From Pyrinomonas methylaliphatogenes (GTDB lineage: Bacteria > Acidobacteriota > Blastocatellia > Pyrinomonadales > Pyrinomonadaceae), in contig NZ_CBXV010000004.1 in the NCBI RefSeq assembly GCF_000820845.2, positions 186,001 to 250,000 of the forward strand: a DNA stretch of 64,000 nucleotides, in the 5' to 3' direction. The translations under genes were made by a program, and so were the position numbers. Every line of letters begins with the position of its first letter. Positions within the stretch are counted from its first letter, which is position 1. Under the pieces are notes generated by a model, which was given only the letters and a program-made list of their open reading frames with translations, had not been told where the DNA came from and ran no database searches. Below, piece by piece: positions 18,616 to 27,180 of the stretch.

Positions 18616-20499
18616 ATGTGTGGCATTGTTGGCATCGTCGATCCCCGGAAGCGCGCGATAGATGAGCAAACGCTTGCGCGCATGTGCGACGCGATCCGCC
18701 ATCGCGGCCCGGACGAAGAGGGAAGGTACGTGCGCGAAGGCGTCGGGCTGGCGATGCGTCGGCTTGCCATCATCGATCTCAGAGGCGGACAACAACCGAT
18801 CCACAACGAGGATCGAACCGTCTGGATCATCTTCAACGGCGAGATCTACAATTATCGCGAACTACGCGCGCATCTCGAAAAGCTGGGCCACCGATTTTAT
18901 ACCAACAGCGATACGGAGGCGATCGTTCACGCATATGAGCAATACGGCGCGGATTGCCCGAAGCATCTGCGTGGAATGTTCGCCTTCGCCATCTGGGATG
19001 AGAACAAGCAAGAGCTTCTTCTCGCGCGCGATCGCGTCGGCAAAAAGCCTCTCCTCTACGCGCAGGTCGGCGGCAAGCTGATCTTCGCTTCCGAATTCAA
19101 GGCGCTCCTGCTGCACCCGGAGATCAGCCGGGATATCAACTTCGAAGCGATCCATCACTATCTCTCGTTCATGTGCGTGCCTGCGCCGTTGACGGCTTAC
19201 CGCGCGATCAAAAAGCTCGAACCGGCGCACACTTTGCGCTTCACGCGCGATGGCGAAGTAAAGCTCGAGCGCTATTGGCAACCGGATTTCGCGAAGAAAC
19301 AGAAGATCACAGAAGAAGAGGCGGGCGAACGCGCCATCGAGATCTTGCGCGAAGCCGTTCGCGTGCGACTAATCTCCGAAGTGCCGCTCGGCGCTTTTCT
19401 TTCGGGCGGCATAGATTCGAGCGCCGTCGTCGCCCTGATGAGCGAAGAAGCGAGCGAGCCGGTGAAGACCTTCTCCATCGGGTTCGAAGAGCAGGATTTC
19501 AGCGAGCTGGAGCATGCGCGGCGCGTCGCCCGACATGTTGGAGCGGACCACCATGAATTCGTCGTGCGACCGGACGCTCTGGAAGTTTTGCCGACTTTGA
19601 TCGAACACTACGGCGAACCTTACGCCGATTCTTCGGCGATCCCGACCTACTATGTTGCGCGCGAGACGCGGCGCCACGTGACCGTCGCGCTCAACGGCGA
19701 TGGCGGAGATGAATGTTTCGCCGGTTACGAACGGTATGCCGCCATGCGTCTTGCGGAAGCCTACAGCCGAATTCCGCGGGCCATTCGTCAAGGCATGATC
19801 GAGCCCGCAGTGAATCTCTTCCCTGTGCCGGAGAGAAGGCGCAGTCGGGCGCGCGATCTCAAACGCTTTCTCGAAGCCGCTTCCCTGCCGACCGTGGACA
19901 GGTACATGCGTTGGGTGAGCGTGTTCGACTCAAAGGCCAAGGAAGCGCTTTACTCTGAAGGGTTCCGTCGCGAAGTCGCCTCTCGGCCTTCGAGCGATTT
20001 CATCGCGCCGTGGTTTCGCCGCGCCAATGGCGCCGGGGTTGTTGACGCTGCTCTCTTCGCTGATACGATGACCTATCTGCCTAATGATCTGCTGGTCAAG
20101 GTTGACATTGCGACGATGGCGGTTTCGTTGGAGGCGCGTTCGCCTTTTCTGGACCATCACGTAATCGAATTCGCCGCCAGTTTGCCGGAAGAGTTCAAGC
20201 TGCGCCGATTGACGACGAAGTATCTGTTGAAGCGCGTGTTGGGGCGGCTGTTGCCGGAAGAGAATCTCCACCGGCGAAAGATGGGCTTCGGAGTGCCGTT
20301 GAGCCATTGGTTCCGCGGACGATTACGCCCGTTCCTCGAATCGACGCTCCTTTGCGAACGGGCGATGCGGCGCGGGTTGTTCAAACCCGAAGCGATCAAT
20401 CGCCTCGTCACCGAACACGTAAATGGTCAGCGCGACTGGGCGCATCAACTGTGGACGTTGCTGATGCTGGAGTTGTGGTTCGAAAGGTTCATCGATTGA
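18616..20499 (+). CDS. asnB: Glutamine-hydrolysing asparagine synthase / amidotransferase
   Basis: An AsnB-type enzyme of 627 residues. Cys2 (MCGIVGIVDP) is the N-terminal nucleophile that releases ammonia from glutamine; the glutaminase domain includes RRLAIIDLRGGQQPIHNED and IIFNGEIYNYRELRAHL. The synthetase domain has the PP-loop LGAFLSGGIDSSAVVALM, which binds ATP, then TFSIGFEEQDFSELEHARRVARH and VALNGDGGDECFAGYERY. Length and motifs match full AsnB enzymes. In polysaccharide clusters such enzymes often amidate uronic acids or serve the exosortase-linked EPS systems, so a glycan substrate is possible here. Free asparagine synthesis cannot be excluded. Confidence 0.92.
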   Translation: MCGIVGIVDPRKRAIDEQTLARMCDAIRHRGPDEEGRYVREGVGLAMRRLAIIDLRGGQQPIHNEDRTVWIIFNGEIYNYRELRAHLEKLGHRFYTNSDTEAIVHAYEQYGADCPKHLRGMFAFAIWDENKQELLLARDRVGKKPLLYAQVGGKLIFASEFKALLLHPEISRDINFEAIHHYLSFMCVPAPLTAYRAIKKLEPAHTLRFTRDGEVKLERYWQPDFAKKQKITEEEAGERAIEILREAVRVRLISEVPLGAFLSGGIDSSAVVALMSEEASEPVKTFSIGFEEQDFSELEHARRVARHVGADHHEFVVRPDALEVLPTLIEHYGEPYADSSAIPTYYVARETRRHVTVALNGDGGDECFAGYERYAAMRLAEAYSRIPRAIRQGMIEPAVNLFPVPERRRSRARDLKRFLEAASLPTVDRYMRWVSVFDSKAKEALYSEGFRREVASRPSSDFIAPWFRRANGAGVVDAALFADTMTYLPNDLLVKVDIATMAVSLEARSPFLDHHVIEFAASLPEEFKLRRLTTKYLLKRVLGRLLPEENLHRRKMGFGVPLSHWFRGRLRPFLESTLLCERAMRRGLFKPEAINRLVTEHVNGQRDWAHQLWTLLMLELWFERFID

Positions 20500-20630
20500 A
20501 GTTATGGTGACACTCTGGGATTGGCCGTTCGGTATGAGATGGCTGAAATGGCGATGAAAGCATTCGCGCTTGAGGTTTTGATGAGGCATCACGGTTCCTT
20601 TTCAAGTCGTTTCATGAGAGCCAAATCGCC

Positions 20631-21023
20631 ATGGTGAGTCGCGCTTTGGATTGGTTCAAGCAAGCTGAACGTGACCTGGCTCAAGCGGTGGATTCGCAGA
20701 ACGCTGGCCGTCACGAGTGGGCATGTTTTGCTGCGCAGCAGGCTGCCGAAAAGGCTGTCAAAGCCTTGCACCTTCATCTTGGACAGGAAGCATGGGGACA
20801 TGTCATTGCGAGGCTGTTGCGTGATCTGCCGGAGACGATTTCCGTTCCGTCGGACTTGATCGAAAAGGGGCGCGTGCTGGATGGCTTCTATATTCCGCCG
20901 CGTTACCCGAACAGCCATTCGGAAGGAGCTCCTTTCGAGCATTACGGTTCGTTGCAGAGCGAGGAGGCGATCCGCTATGCCGGTGAGATCGTTGAGTTCG
21001 TCCGTCTTCAAATGGCCCGATAA
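20631..21023 (+). CDS. HEPN domain protein (putative toxin of a HEPN/MNT pair)
   Basis: A 130-residue all-helical HEPN protein (PF05168-like). It contains LDWFKQAERDLAQAVDSQNAGRHEWACFAAQQAAEKAVKAL, the typical first helices, and the HEPN RNase signature R-x4-H as R91-YPNS-H96 in PPRYPNSHSEG. HEPN proteins of this kind are ribonuclease-like toxins or nucleic-acid-binding partners. The following nucleotidyltransferase gene begins inside this gene's 3' end, the usual arrangement for HEPN/MNT modules. Activity is inferred from the family. Confidence 0.85.
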   Translation: MVSRALDWFKQAERDLAQAVDSQNAGRHEWACFAAQQAAEKAVKALHLHLGQEAWGHVIARLLRDLPETISVPSDLIEKGRVLDGFYIPPRYPNSHSEGAPFEHYGSLQSEEAIRYAGEIVEFVRLQMAR

Positions 21024-21339
21024 GGCGACCGTCGAGCGGGCGGTGCAATTATGGGCCGAGAAGGTGGCCGCGCAGCGTAAAGACGTTTTGCGCATAGGTT
21101 ACTTCGGCTCTTACGCTCGCGGCGATTGGGGAGTCGGGAGCGACCTTGATCTGATCATCATCGTGCGAGATTCGCAGCAACCTTTCGAAAGACGGGCTGC
21201 GGAATGGGACACGCTTGAACTGCCAGTGCCGGCGGACGTGCTCGTTTATACGGAAGAGGAGTGGCAACGTCTGAAGCAAAGCGGCGGATTCTTCGCTTCC
21301 CTTGAGCGCGATGCGGTCTGGTTGTACGCTGCCCCGTGA
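20977..21339 (+). CDS. MNT-type minimal nucleotidyltransferase (putative antitoxin)
   Basis: A 120-residue protein of the polymerase-beta-like minimal nucleotidyltransferase superfamily. The signature FGSYARGDWGVGSDLDLIIIV gives the G44-S45 loop and metal-binding D56/D58. In characterised systems (MntA/HepT type) the MNT partner neutralises the HEPN toxin by adding AMP. The frame stays open upstream to 20881, but the ATG at 20977 is preferred because GAGGAGG lies 9 nt before it. The gene overlaps the HEPN gene by 47 nt in another frame, implying translational coupling. Confidence 0.87.
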   Translation: MPVRSLSSSVFKWPDKATVERAVQLWAEKVAAQRKDVLRIGYFGSYARGDWGVGSDLDLIIIVRDSQQPFERRAAEWDTLELPVPADVLVYTEEEWQRLKQSGGFFASLERDAVWLYAAP

Positions 21340-21436
21340 TCGCCGCGCTCATGTTGGCGCGCGGGGCGTTTCTGCCGTAAGATGCGAAATTTCTAACCTT
21401 CGATTGAAAGAGTTTCGCTGATTGGAGGAAAGGACG

Positions 21437-22222
21437 GTGAAAGGAGTGGTTCTTGCGGGCGGATTGGGCACGCGGCTTTATCCGCTCACGAAAGTGACGA
21501 ACAAGCACTTGTTGCCGGTTTATAATCAGCCGATGATCTATTACCCGATTCAAACGCTCGTCAACGCCGGGATCACAGATATCCTGATCGTGACGGGCGG
21601 GAATTCAGCCGGGGATTTTCTCAAGCTGCTCGGCAATGGCAAAGCGTTCGGCCTCAAACATCTCAACTACACTTATCAGGAGGGCGAGGGCGGGATCGCC
21701 GATGCGCTTTCGTTGGCGGAAGATTTCGCCGATGGTGATCCCGTTTGTGTCATTTTGGGCGACAACATCATCGAGGGGAATATCTGTCGCGCAGTGCGCG
21801 CTTTCCGGCACCAAGGCAGCGGAGCGAAGATCTTGCTCAAAAAGGTGCCCGACCCGCAGCGTTTCGGGGTGCCCGAACTGGATGGGCCGCGCATCGTGCG
21901 CATCGAAGAGAAGCCGAAAGAGCCGAAATCGGATTACGCCGTGATCGGCATATACATGTACGACGCCGACGTTTTCAACATCATCAAAACGCTGAAGCCT
22001 TCGGCGCGCGGCGAGCTGGAGATCACGGACGTTAACAACATCTACATCGAACGCGGCGAGATGACGTGGGATGAGCTCGAAGGCTGGTGGACTGATGCCG
22101 GAACGTTCGATAGCCTGCTGCGCGCATCGAACTTGGTGGCCCAGACCGGAGCGAACAAACTTGATCTGGGCGACAAGGGAGTGAGAAGCGAAAGGGAGGT
22201 GACAAGCGGTGTCAAAGCCTGA
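21437..22222 (+). CDS. rmlA: Glucose-1-phosphate thymidylyltransferase
   Basis: Makes dTDP-glucose from dTTP and glucose-1-phosphate. The N-terminal nucleotidyltransferase motif is VKGVVLAGGLGTRLYPLTKVTNKHLLPVYNQPMIYYPIQTL. The substrate region VCVILGDNIIEGNI and EEKPKEPKSDYAVIGIYMYD are typical. The GTG at 21437 is chosen over the in-frame TTG at 21422 because GGAGG sits 8 nt before the GTG and overlaps the TTG. The length (261 residues) is slightly shorter than many RmlA proteins (about 290), lacking the C-terminal helices, as in the short RfbA form. The downstream rmlC-like gene overlaps by 14 nt. Confidence 0.92.
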   Translation: MKGVVLAGGLGTRLYPLTKVTNKHLLPVYNQPMIYYPIQTLVNAGITDILIVTGGNSAGDFLKLLGNGKAFGLKHLNYTYQEGEGGIADALSLAEDFADGDPVCVILGDNIIEGNICRAVRAFRHQGSGAKILLKKVPDPQRFGVPELDGPRIVRIEEKPKEPKSDYAVIGIYMYDADVFNIIKTLKPSARGELEITDVNNIYIERGEMTWDELEGWWTDAGTFDSLLRASNLVAQTGANKLDLGDKGVRSEREVTSGVKA

Positions 22223-22706
22223 AGCGGCGCCGTTCAAGCGCGGCATCATTCACGATGTCATCATCCGCGATCTGCGCAAGTTCGTCGATGAACGCGGCTG
22301 GTTGGCGGAACTGTTCCGGCACGACGAACTGCCCGCAGAATTTCATCCGCGCATGGCTTACATCTCCGCGACGCAGCCGCACGTGACGCGCGGCCCGCAC
22401 GAGCATCGCGAGCAGACTGATCTTTTCTGCTTCATCGGGCCGTCGAACTTCAAGCTACGGATGTGGGATAATCGGCAGAGTTCGCCGACCTTCGGCGCGG
22501 TGATGACGCTCTTCGTCGGCGAAGATAACCCGAAGGCCGTGCTCATCCCGCCCGGAGTGGTCCATGCCTATCGCAACGTCGGCCACGTTCCGGGCATCGT
22601 TATCAATTGTCCGAACAGGCTCTACATGGGCGAAGGACGGCGCGAGCCGGTCGATGAGATCCGCCACGAAGACGACCCGCAGACGATCTTCAGGATGGAT
22701 GATTGA
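22209..22706 (+). CDS. dTDP-4-dehydrorhamnose 3,5-epimerase family cupin
   Basis: A 165-residue cupin of the RmlC/sugar-epimerase family. It carries the conserved core TRGPHEHREQTDLFCFIG, where RmlC enzymes have an RGLH-type motif with the catalytic His, and later IPPGVVHAYRNVG. GTG start with GGGAGGTGA upstream, inside the end of rmlA. The protein is shorter than typical RmlC (about 180) and the motif neighbourhood differs, so it may act on another dTDP-hexose. The neighbour rmlA makes its likely precursor. No rmlB or rmlD is present in the window. Confidence 0.8.
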   Translation: MSKPEAAPFKRGIIHDVIIRDLRKFVDERGWLAELFRHDELPAEFHPRMAYISATQPHVTRGPHEHREQTDLFCFIGPSNFKLRMWDNRQSSPTFGAVMTLFVGEDNPKAVLIPPGVVHAYRNVGHVPGIVINCPNRLYMGEGRREPVDEIRHEDDPQTIFRMDD

Positions 22707-22720
22707 AATCTTGTTGGGGG

Positions 22721-23710
22721 CTAATCTCTACCGCTCCCCATCCATCCTTTCCACCAGAAGATGAGGAGCATCAAGCAGGCGATCGCGATCATCACTCCCC
22801 AGACGACGAAGTAACCGTATCTGGTGTGAAGCTCTGGCATGTTCTCGAAGTTCATGCCGTAGACTCCGGCGATGAAAGTTAGCGGGAGCATTATCGCGGA
22901 GAAGATCGTCAGCACCTTCATGATCTCATTCAGGCGATTCGAGATGACGGAAAGATAAGCATCAAGTGAACCGGTGATGAGATCACGATAGTTCTCCGCT
23001 AGATCGGCGATGCGCACCAGGTGATCGTAAATATCGCGGAAGAAGGGGAGAGCTGGACCAGAGATTAGACGGAATTCTCCGTGGCTCATGCGGTAGAGGA
23101 TGTCGAGTTGCTTCGATGAGATGCGCCGCAGGCGCAGGATGCTGCGTTTGAGGCTCAGTATCTCTTCGAGGATACGGTTGCTCGGTCGCGTGGTTGAAAA
23201 GATGTTCTCCTCGAGTTTATTGAGGCGTTCGTCGAAATCATCTAGCGCTGGCAGATATTCGTCAACGATGCGATCGAGGATATGGTGCAGCAAAAATGCC
23301 GCGCCGCGCTGGCATGGAACGGGTGTCGAACGCAAGAGTTGTTTGATGTAGTCGATCGCCGGAAACGGCTCGTGATGATAGGTAACGACGAAGTTCGGAC
23401 CTAAGTAGCCATCGACTTCCACCGTGTTGAAGCGTTCGGGCGTCGTGTTGGTGCGTATGCCGTGAACGATGAAGAAGAGGTAGTCGGGGAACTCTTCGAC
23501 CTTCGGGTGATGGCGATCCATGCGGCAATCTTCCACCGTCAGCGGATGGAACTTGAAGAGATCGAGCAAAAGGCGATCGTCATCGAGCGTCGGGCGCTCC
23601 ATGTCGATCCAGATGACGAGCGAGCGATCTTGAAGCAGTGACGGCAGTTGTTCGGCGGTGAAGCCTTCCTCGACGCGCTCAGCGCCGGAACGGTAAACGA
23701 AGATCTCCAT
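22721..23710 (-). CDS. corA: CorA-type magnesium/cobalt transporter
   Basis: A 329-residue CorA/MIT-family divalent cation channel. The long N-terminal cytoplasmic domain is followed by two C-terminal membrane helices, ISNRLNEIMKVLTIFSAIMLPLTFIAGVYGMNF and YFVVWGVMIAIACLMLLIFWW. The ion-selectivity motif YGMNFENMPE is intact between them. The gene is on the minus strand, convergent with the rmlC-like gene 14 nt away, so it ends the polysaccharide region. Confidence 0.95.
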   Translation of the reverse strand: MEIFVYRSGAERVEEGFTAEQLPSLLQDRSLVIWIDMERPTLDDDRLLLDLFKFHPLTVEDCRMDRHHPKVEEFPDYLFFIVHGIRTNTTPERFNTVEVDGYLGPNFVVTYHHEPFPAIDYIKQLLRSTPVPCQRGAAFLLHHILDRIVDEYLPALDDFDERLNKLEENIFSTTRPSNRILEEILSLKRSILRLRRISSKQLDILYRMSHGEFRLISGPALPFFRDIYDHLVRIADLAENYRDLITGSLDAYLSVISNRLNEIMKVLTIFSAIMLPLTFIAGVYGMNFENMPELHTRYGYFVVWGVMIAIACLMLLIFWWKGWMGSGRD

Positions 23711-23774
23711 GCTTGCTCAACCCGGATTGAGAAATCGTCCGAGCGCAGAGAGTTTATCATCGAGCGCAAGGGGG

Positions 23775-23868
23775 AATGAACCCGCTGGGTTGTCGGACGG
23801 ATTCCTGGTGGTCAGAGTCGGGGTCTTGTAGGAGCCGTCCCAATGAACCCGCTAGATTGTCGGACGGA
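23775..23868 (+). repeat. Pair of 27-bp direct repeats
   Basis: Two copies of a 27-bp sequence, starting AATGAACCCGCT and ending TTGTCGGACGGA, at 23775-23801 and 23842-23868. They differ at two positions and have a 67-bp period. They lie in the non-coding stretch 23711-23993 between corA and the coiled-coil gene; I see no other feature there. Two copies do not make a CRISPR array. Confidence 0.7.
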
Positions 23869-23993
23869 CTGCACAATGCTACGTCGAAGCCTGCTCTGTT
23901 TTGCCGTCCTCTCATCCAAGATAGATCTGCGACTTCATGGCAGCGAAAGAGATCTCTCTATAAGTTTTAGAGTCACCAGCAGCGTCAGGGGAT

Positions 23994-25316
23994 TTAAACG
24001 TCGCCGTTGGCAGGTAGGCGGCGTAGTTGCAGAAAGCCTTCCGATACGTCAGATTCTGTCTTCCATTCGACTTTGTGCATTTTGGCTTCGTAACTCGACT
24101 CATCGTTGGCCCAGTCCGCGCCGATGACGACGGGCACAGCTTGCGCGCCTGCGCGCCGAAGCGTTTCGGCCCGATTAGCCGCCCTGATCACATCGTAGCC
24201 GTTCACGCGGTTGGAAACCTCGGCCACGATGACGGTCTCGCCCTTCCACCAGATCAGATCGGCAAGGAACGGATCGGCCTCGCGTTTCGTCTCCAGTTCT
24301 TCCAAAAGGGGCCGAAGTATCTTGGTCAAGCGCTGTTGCACTTGTGGTTGGTCTGGCGGGCCGCCTTGTCCGCCGTTGAAGAGCACCGGTGCTCGGCGAA
24401 TGACATCGCGTTCGTAACGCTCGCCTTCCCGACGCCCAGCCTCGCCGCGTTGCCAAGTCGCCAGTTCTTGCAGGACGAGCTGCATTTCGCGCATCGTCGC
24501 TTCGGTGTGTTGCTGTGCTTCAGCGAGTTTGGCGATCTCCGCCTCAGTCCTTCGTTGCGCTTCGGCTAGCTCAGCGAGCCGTTCGTCAGTTCTTCGTTGC
24601 GCTTCGGCTAGTTCAGCGAATCGTTCGTCCGTTCGCCGTTGGAACTCCGCAAGCGCGGCGAAACTTTCATCGGTCCGCTGTTGGAATTCTGCAAGCCGTT
24701 CGTCCGTGCGACGTTGAGCTTCGGCTAGTTCAGCGAAACGCTCATCGGTCCGCTGCTGGAACTCTGCAAGCCGCTCGTCCGTGCGACGTTGGGCTTCGGC
24801 TAGTTCAGCGAAACGCTCGTCGGTCCGCTGCTGGAACTCTGCAAGCCGTTCGTCAGTTCTTCGTTGCGCTTCGGCCAGTTCAGCAAGCCGCTCGTCCGTG
24901 CGAAGTTGGGCTTCAGCTAGTTCAGCGAAACGCTCGTCGGTCCGCTGTTGGAACTCTGCAAGCCGCTCGTCCGTGCGACGTTGAGCTTCGGCTAGTTCAG
25001 CGAAACGCTCGTCGGTCCGCTGCTGGAACTCTGCAAGCCGCTCGTCCGTGCGACGTTGGGCTTCAGCTAGTTCAGCGAAACGCTCGTCGGTCCGCTGTTG
25101 GAACTCTGCAAGCCGCTCGTCCGTGCGACGTTGGGCTTCGGCAAGCTCGCGGACGGTGATGGCCAGTTCGTCAACCGCTTTCGTTAGCCGGTCGAACCTC
25201 TCCGGTAGCGCCAGCAAGCTTTCGGTCAGAAGCTGGCGGCGCACCTCTTCGCGGAAGGCCGCGTCGGTTCTGAGTAGTTCGAGGAACTCTTCTCTGATCA
25301 TCTCGGCTAGCAACAA
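23994..25316 (-). CDS. Tandem-repeat coiled-coil protein with PD-(D/E)XK-like C-terminus
   Basis: A 440-residue protein. Residues 1-58 form an acidic helical head (MLLAEMIREEFLELLRTDAAFREEVRRQLL). Residues 59-278 are eleven tandem coiled-coil units: six of 25 residues (AEAQRRTDERLAEF then QQRTDERFAEL) and five of 14 residues, giving a 7/7/11 heptad-hendecad pattern. The C-terminal part has DPFLADLIWWKGETVIVAEVSNRVNGYDVIRAANRAE. This resembles the PD-(D/E)XK nuclease-like domain found at the end of similar proteins of thermophiles and cyanobacteria, but the expected ExK reads E-V-S. Nuclease activity is therefore doubtful. The function is unknown. Confidence 0.7.
   Translation of the reverse strand: MLLAEMIREEFLELLRTDAAFREEVRRQLLTESLLALPERFDRLTKAVDELAITVRELAEAQRRTDERLAEFQQRTDERFAELAEAQRRTDERLAEFQQRTDERFAELAEAQRRTDERLAEFQQRTDERFAELAEAQLRTDERLAELAEAQRRTDERLAEFQQRTDERFAELAEAQRRTDERLAEFQQRTDERFAELAEAQRRTDERLAEFQQRTDESFAALAEFQRRTDERFAELAEAQRRTDERLAELAEAQRRTEAEIAKLAEAQQHTEATMREMQLVLQELATWQRGEAGRREGERYERDVIRRAPVLFNGGQGGPPDQPQVQQRLTKILRPLLEELETKREADPFLADLIWWKGETVIVAEVSNRVNGYDVIRAANRAETLRRAGAQAVPVVIGADWANDESSYEAKMHKVEWKTESDVSEGFLQLRRLPANGDV
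24483..25142 (-). repeat. Tandem 75-bp and 42-bp coding repeats
   Basis: The DNA behind residues 59-278 of the coiled-coil protein: six 75-bp units and five 42-bp units in tandem, several nearly identical at the nucleotide level, including at synonymous positions. Such identity points to recent expansion or homogenisation by unequal recombination or slippage. The order is three long, one short, three long, four short, with the most diverged units at the C-terminal end. Confidence 0.85.
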
Positions 25317-25516
25317 TTATGCGGCAGGATCTGAAGTCTAGGCAAGATGCTTCTATTCGGAGATGGGTTCTATTTCCTTAGAGTCACGCGCGCCCATCGG
25401 CCTTGACGCCATCTCGAAACAATGAGAAAACTTAGGGCTCGGCTTTGTGAAGCGTCGAGAGCTTACATCGAGCTTTATCAAGCGGAACGCCATATTTTCG
25501 AGGTAATGAGTGGAAG

Positions 25517-27112
25517 ATGGACGGAGTGAAAGTTTTCGTTGCCGATGATGTGAGCGAAAGCGGGCTCGAGCCGCTACGGGCTGCCGGCTTCCAGATCGAG
25601 AAGCGGACCGGTTTGAAAGGCGACGCCCTTTTCGAAGCGGTGCGCGATGCTGACGCGCTCATCGTGCGCAGCGAGACCAAGGTGACGGCTGAGTTGATGG
25701 ATGCGGCGCGGCGGTTACGCGCGATCGGACGCGCTGGCGTCGGCGTGGACAACATCGACGTGCCAGCCGCGACGGCGCGCGGCATCGTTGTGATGAACGC
25801 GCCGGATGGAAATACGATGACGACCGCCGAACACACCTTCGCTTTGCTGCTTGCGCTTGCCAGGCGCATCCCGCAAGCCCATGCGAGCTTGAAGGCCGGT
25901 CGGTGGGAGCGGAAGAAATTCGTTGGAACCGAGTTGCGTGGGAAAACGTTAGGTATCATCGGATTGGGGCGCATCGGGCGCGTCGTCGCCAGCCGCGCTC
26001 AAGGGTTCGAGATGAAGGTCATCGCGTATGATCCTTTCGTCTCGCCGGAACAGGCGCGCGAACTCGACATCGAGCTTTTGCCGCTCGAAGCGGTCTTCGA
26101 GCGCGCCGACTTTCTGACGATTCACACGCCGCTCACGCCCGAAACGCGCGGGTTGATCGGCGCGCAAGCCTTCGCGCGCATGAAGAAAGGCGTGCGTATC
26201 ATCAACTGCGCGCGCGGCGGACTCATAGATGAGCAGGCGCTGTATGAAGCGATCAGGAGCGGCAAGGTCGCCGGCGCGGCGCTCGACGTCTTCAGCGAGG
26301 AGCCGCCGCCGCCGGACCATCCGCTGCTGGCGCTCGAAGAGGTGGTCGTCACGCCACATCTTGGGGCATCGACGCGGGAAGCGCAAGAATCGGTCGCCGT
26401 GATCGTCGCCGAGCAGTTGCGCGATTACTTCTTGACCGGCAGCGTGCGCGGCGCAGTCAACATGCCAGCCGTAAGCGCGCAGGAGCTTCATACGTTGCAA
26501 CCTTACTTGGCCCTAGCCGAAGCGCTCGGGCGATTCCAAGCGCAACTGACCGATGAACCAGTGCGAGAGGTGCGCCTCGAATACGCGGGAGAGGTGGCTG
26601 AGTTGAACACGGGAGCTGTGACGCGAGCTTTCTTGGCCGGCTTGTTGCGCAACGTTAGCGCCCGCGTCAACGTCGTCAACTCTTTGCTCATCGCCGAGGA
26701 GCGCGGCATCGCCGTGACAACGTCGCAACGAAGAAGCGCAGCGGAAGATCTGCCGGCCCTGCGCGCCAGCGTCGTTACGGTCAGCGGCGGACATGCGGTC
26801 GCCGCCGATCTCTTCGGGCCGCGCAATGAAGGACGGATCACGGAGATCGACGGTTTCCGGATCGAAGTCATCCCCGCCGGGCACATGCTCGTTCTGCATA
26901 ATCGCGATGTGCCAGGCGTGATCGGCAAGGTCGGAACGTGTTTGGGCGCTAGGCAGATCAACATCAGCCGCTTCCATCTCGGGCGTCGCGAGCGTGGCGG
27001 CGAGGCGATGGCTGTCATCGAGACTGATGGACCGGTAAGCGATGAGACTTTGAACGCTCTGCGAGCTATCGACGAGGTCATCTCGGTTCGTTATATCGAA
27101 CTAGATTCTTGA
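25517..27112 (+). CDS. serA: D-3-phosphoglycerate dehydrogenase
   Basis: Oxidises 3-phosphoglycerate to 3-phosphohydroxypyruvate with NAD+, the first step of serine synthesis. At 531 residues it is the long form: substrate and NAD domains, an intervening ASB domain and a C-terminal ACT domain (HNRDVPGVIGKVGTCLGARQINISRFHLGR) for regulation by serine. The NAD-binding motif is LGIIGLGRIGRVVASRAQGF. The catalytic Arg is in NCARGGLIDEQALYEA, Glu in FSEEPPPPDHPLL and His in VVVTPHLGASTREAQE. It is separated from the next gene by a GC-rich hairpin. Confidence 0.96.
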   Translation: MDGVKVFVADDVSESGLEPLRAAGFQIEKRTGLKGDALFEAVRDADALIVRSETKVTAELMDAARRLRAIGRAGVGVDNIDVPAATARGIVVMNAPDGNTMTTAEHTFALLLALARRIPQAHASLKAGRWERKKFVGTELRGKTLGIIGLGRIGRVVASRAQGFEMKVIAYDPFVSPEQARELDIELLPLEAVFERADFLTIHTPLTPETRGLIGAQAFARMKKGVRIINCARGGLIDEQALYEAIRSGKVAGAALDVFSEEPPPPDHPLLALEEVVVTPHLGASTREAQESVAVIVAEQLRDYFLTGSVRGAVNMPAVSAQELHTLQPYLALAEALGRFQAQLTDEPVREVRLEYAGEVAELNTGAVTRAFLAGLLRNVSARVNVVNSLLIAEERGIAVTTSQRRSAAEDLPALRASVVTVSGGHAVAADLFGPRNEGRITEIDGFRIEVIPAGHMLVLHNRDVPGVIGKVGTCLGARQINISRFHLGRRERGGEAMAVIETDGPVSDETLNALRAIDEVISVRYIELDS

Positions 27113-27123
27113 TCGAAAATATC

Positions 27124-27155
27124 GACGGGCGGGCTCGGCGTCGAATCCGCCCGTC
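27124..27155 (+). terminator. GC-rich hairpin after serA
   Basis: A 9-bp perfect stem (GACGGGCGG with CCGCCCGTC) and a 14-nt loop, 11 nt after the serA stop. No T-run follows, so it may be a weak or factor-aided terminator or an RNA-stabilising hairpin. Its position supports the ATG at 27181, not the upstream TTG, as the start of the ABC gene. Confidence 0.5.
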
Positions 27156-27180
27156 ATATGCTGAGAGGCAGCGCGACCCG

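Noticed and set aside
24483-25142. Possible CRISPR array
   Set aside because: The repeats are contiguous coding units of 75 and 42 bp with no unique spacers.
24515-25159. 214-codon + strand ORF opposite the coiled-coil repeats
   Set aside because: Its periodic Arg-rich sequence only mirrors the DNA repeats of the true minus-strand gene.
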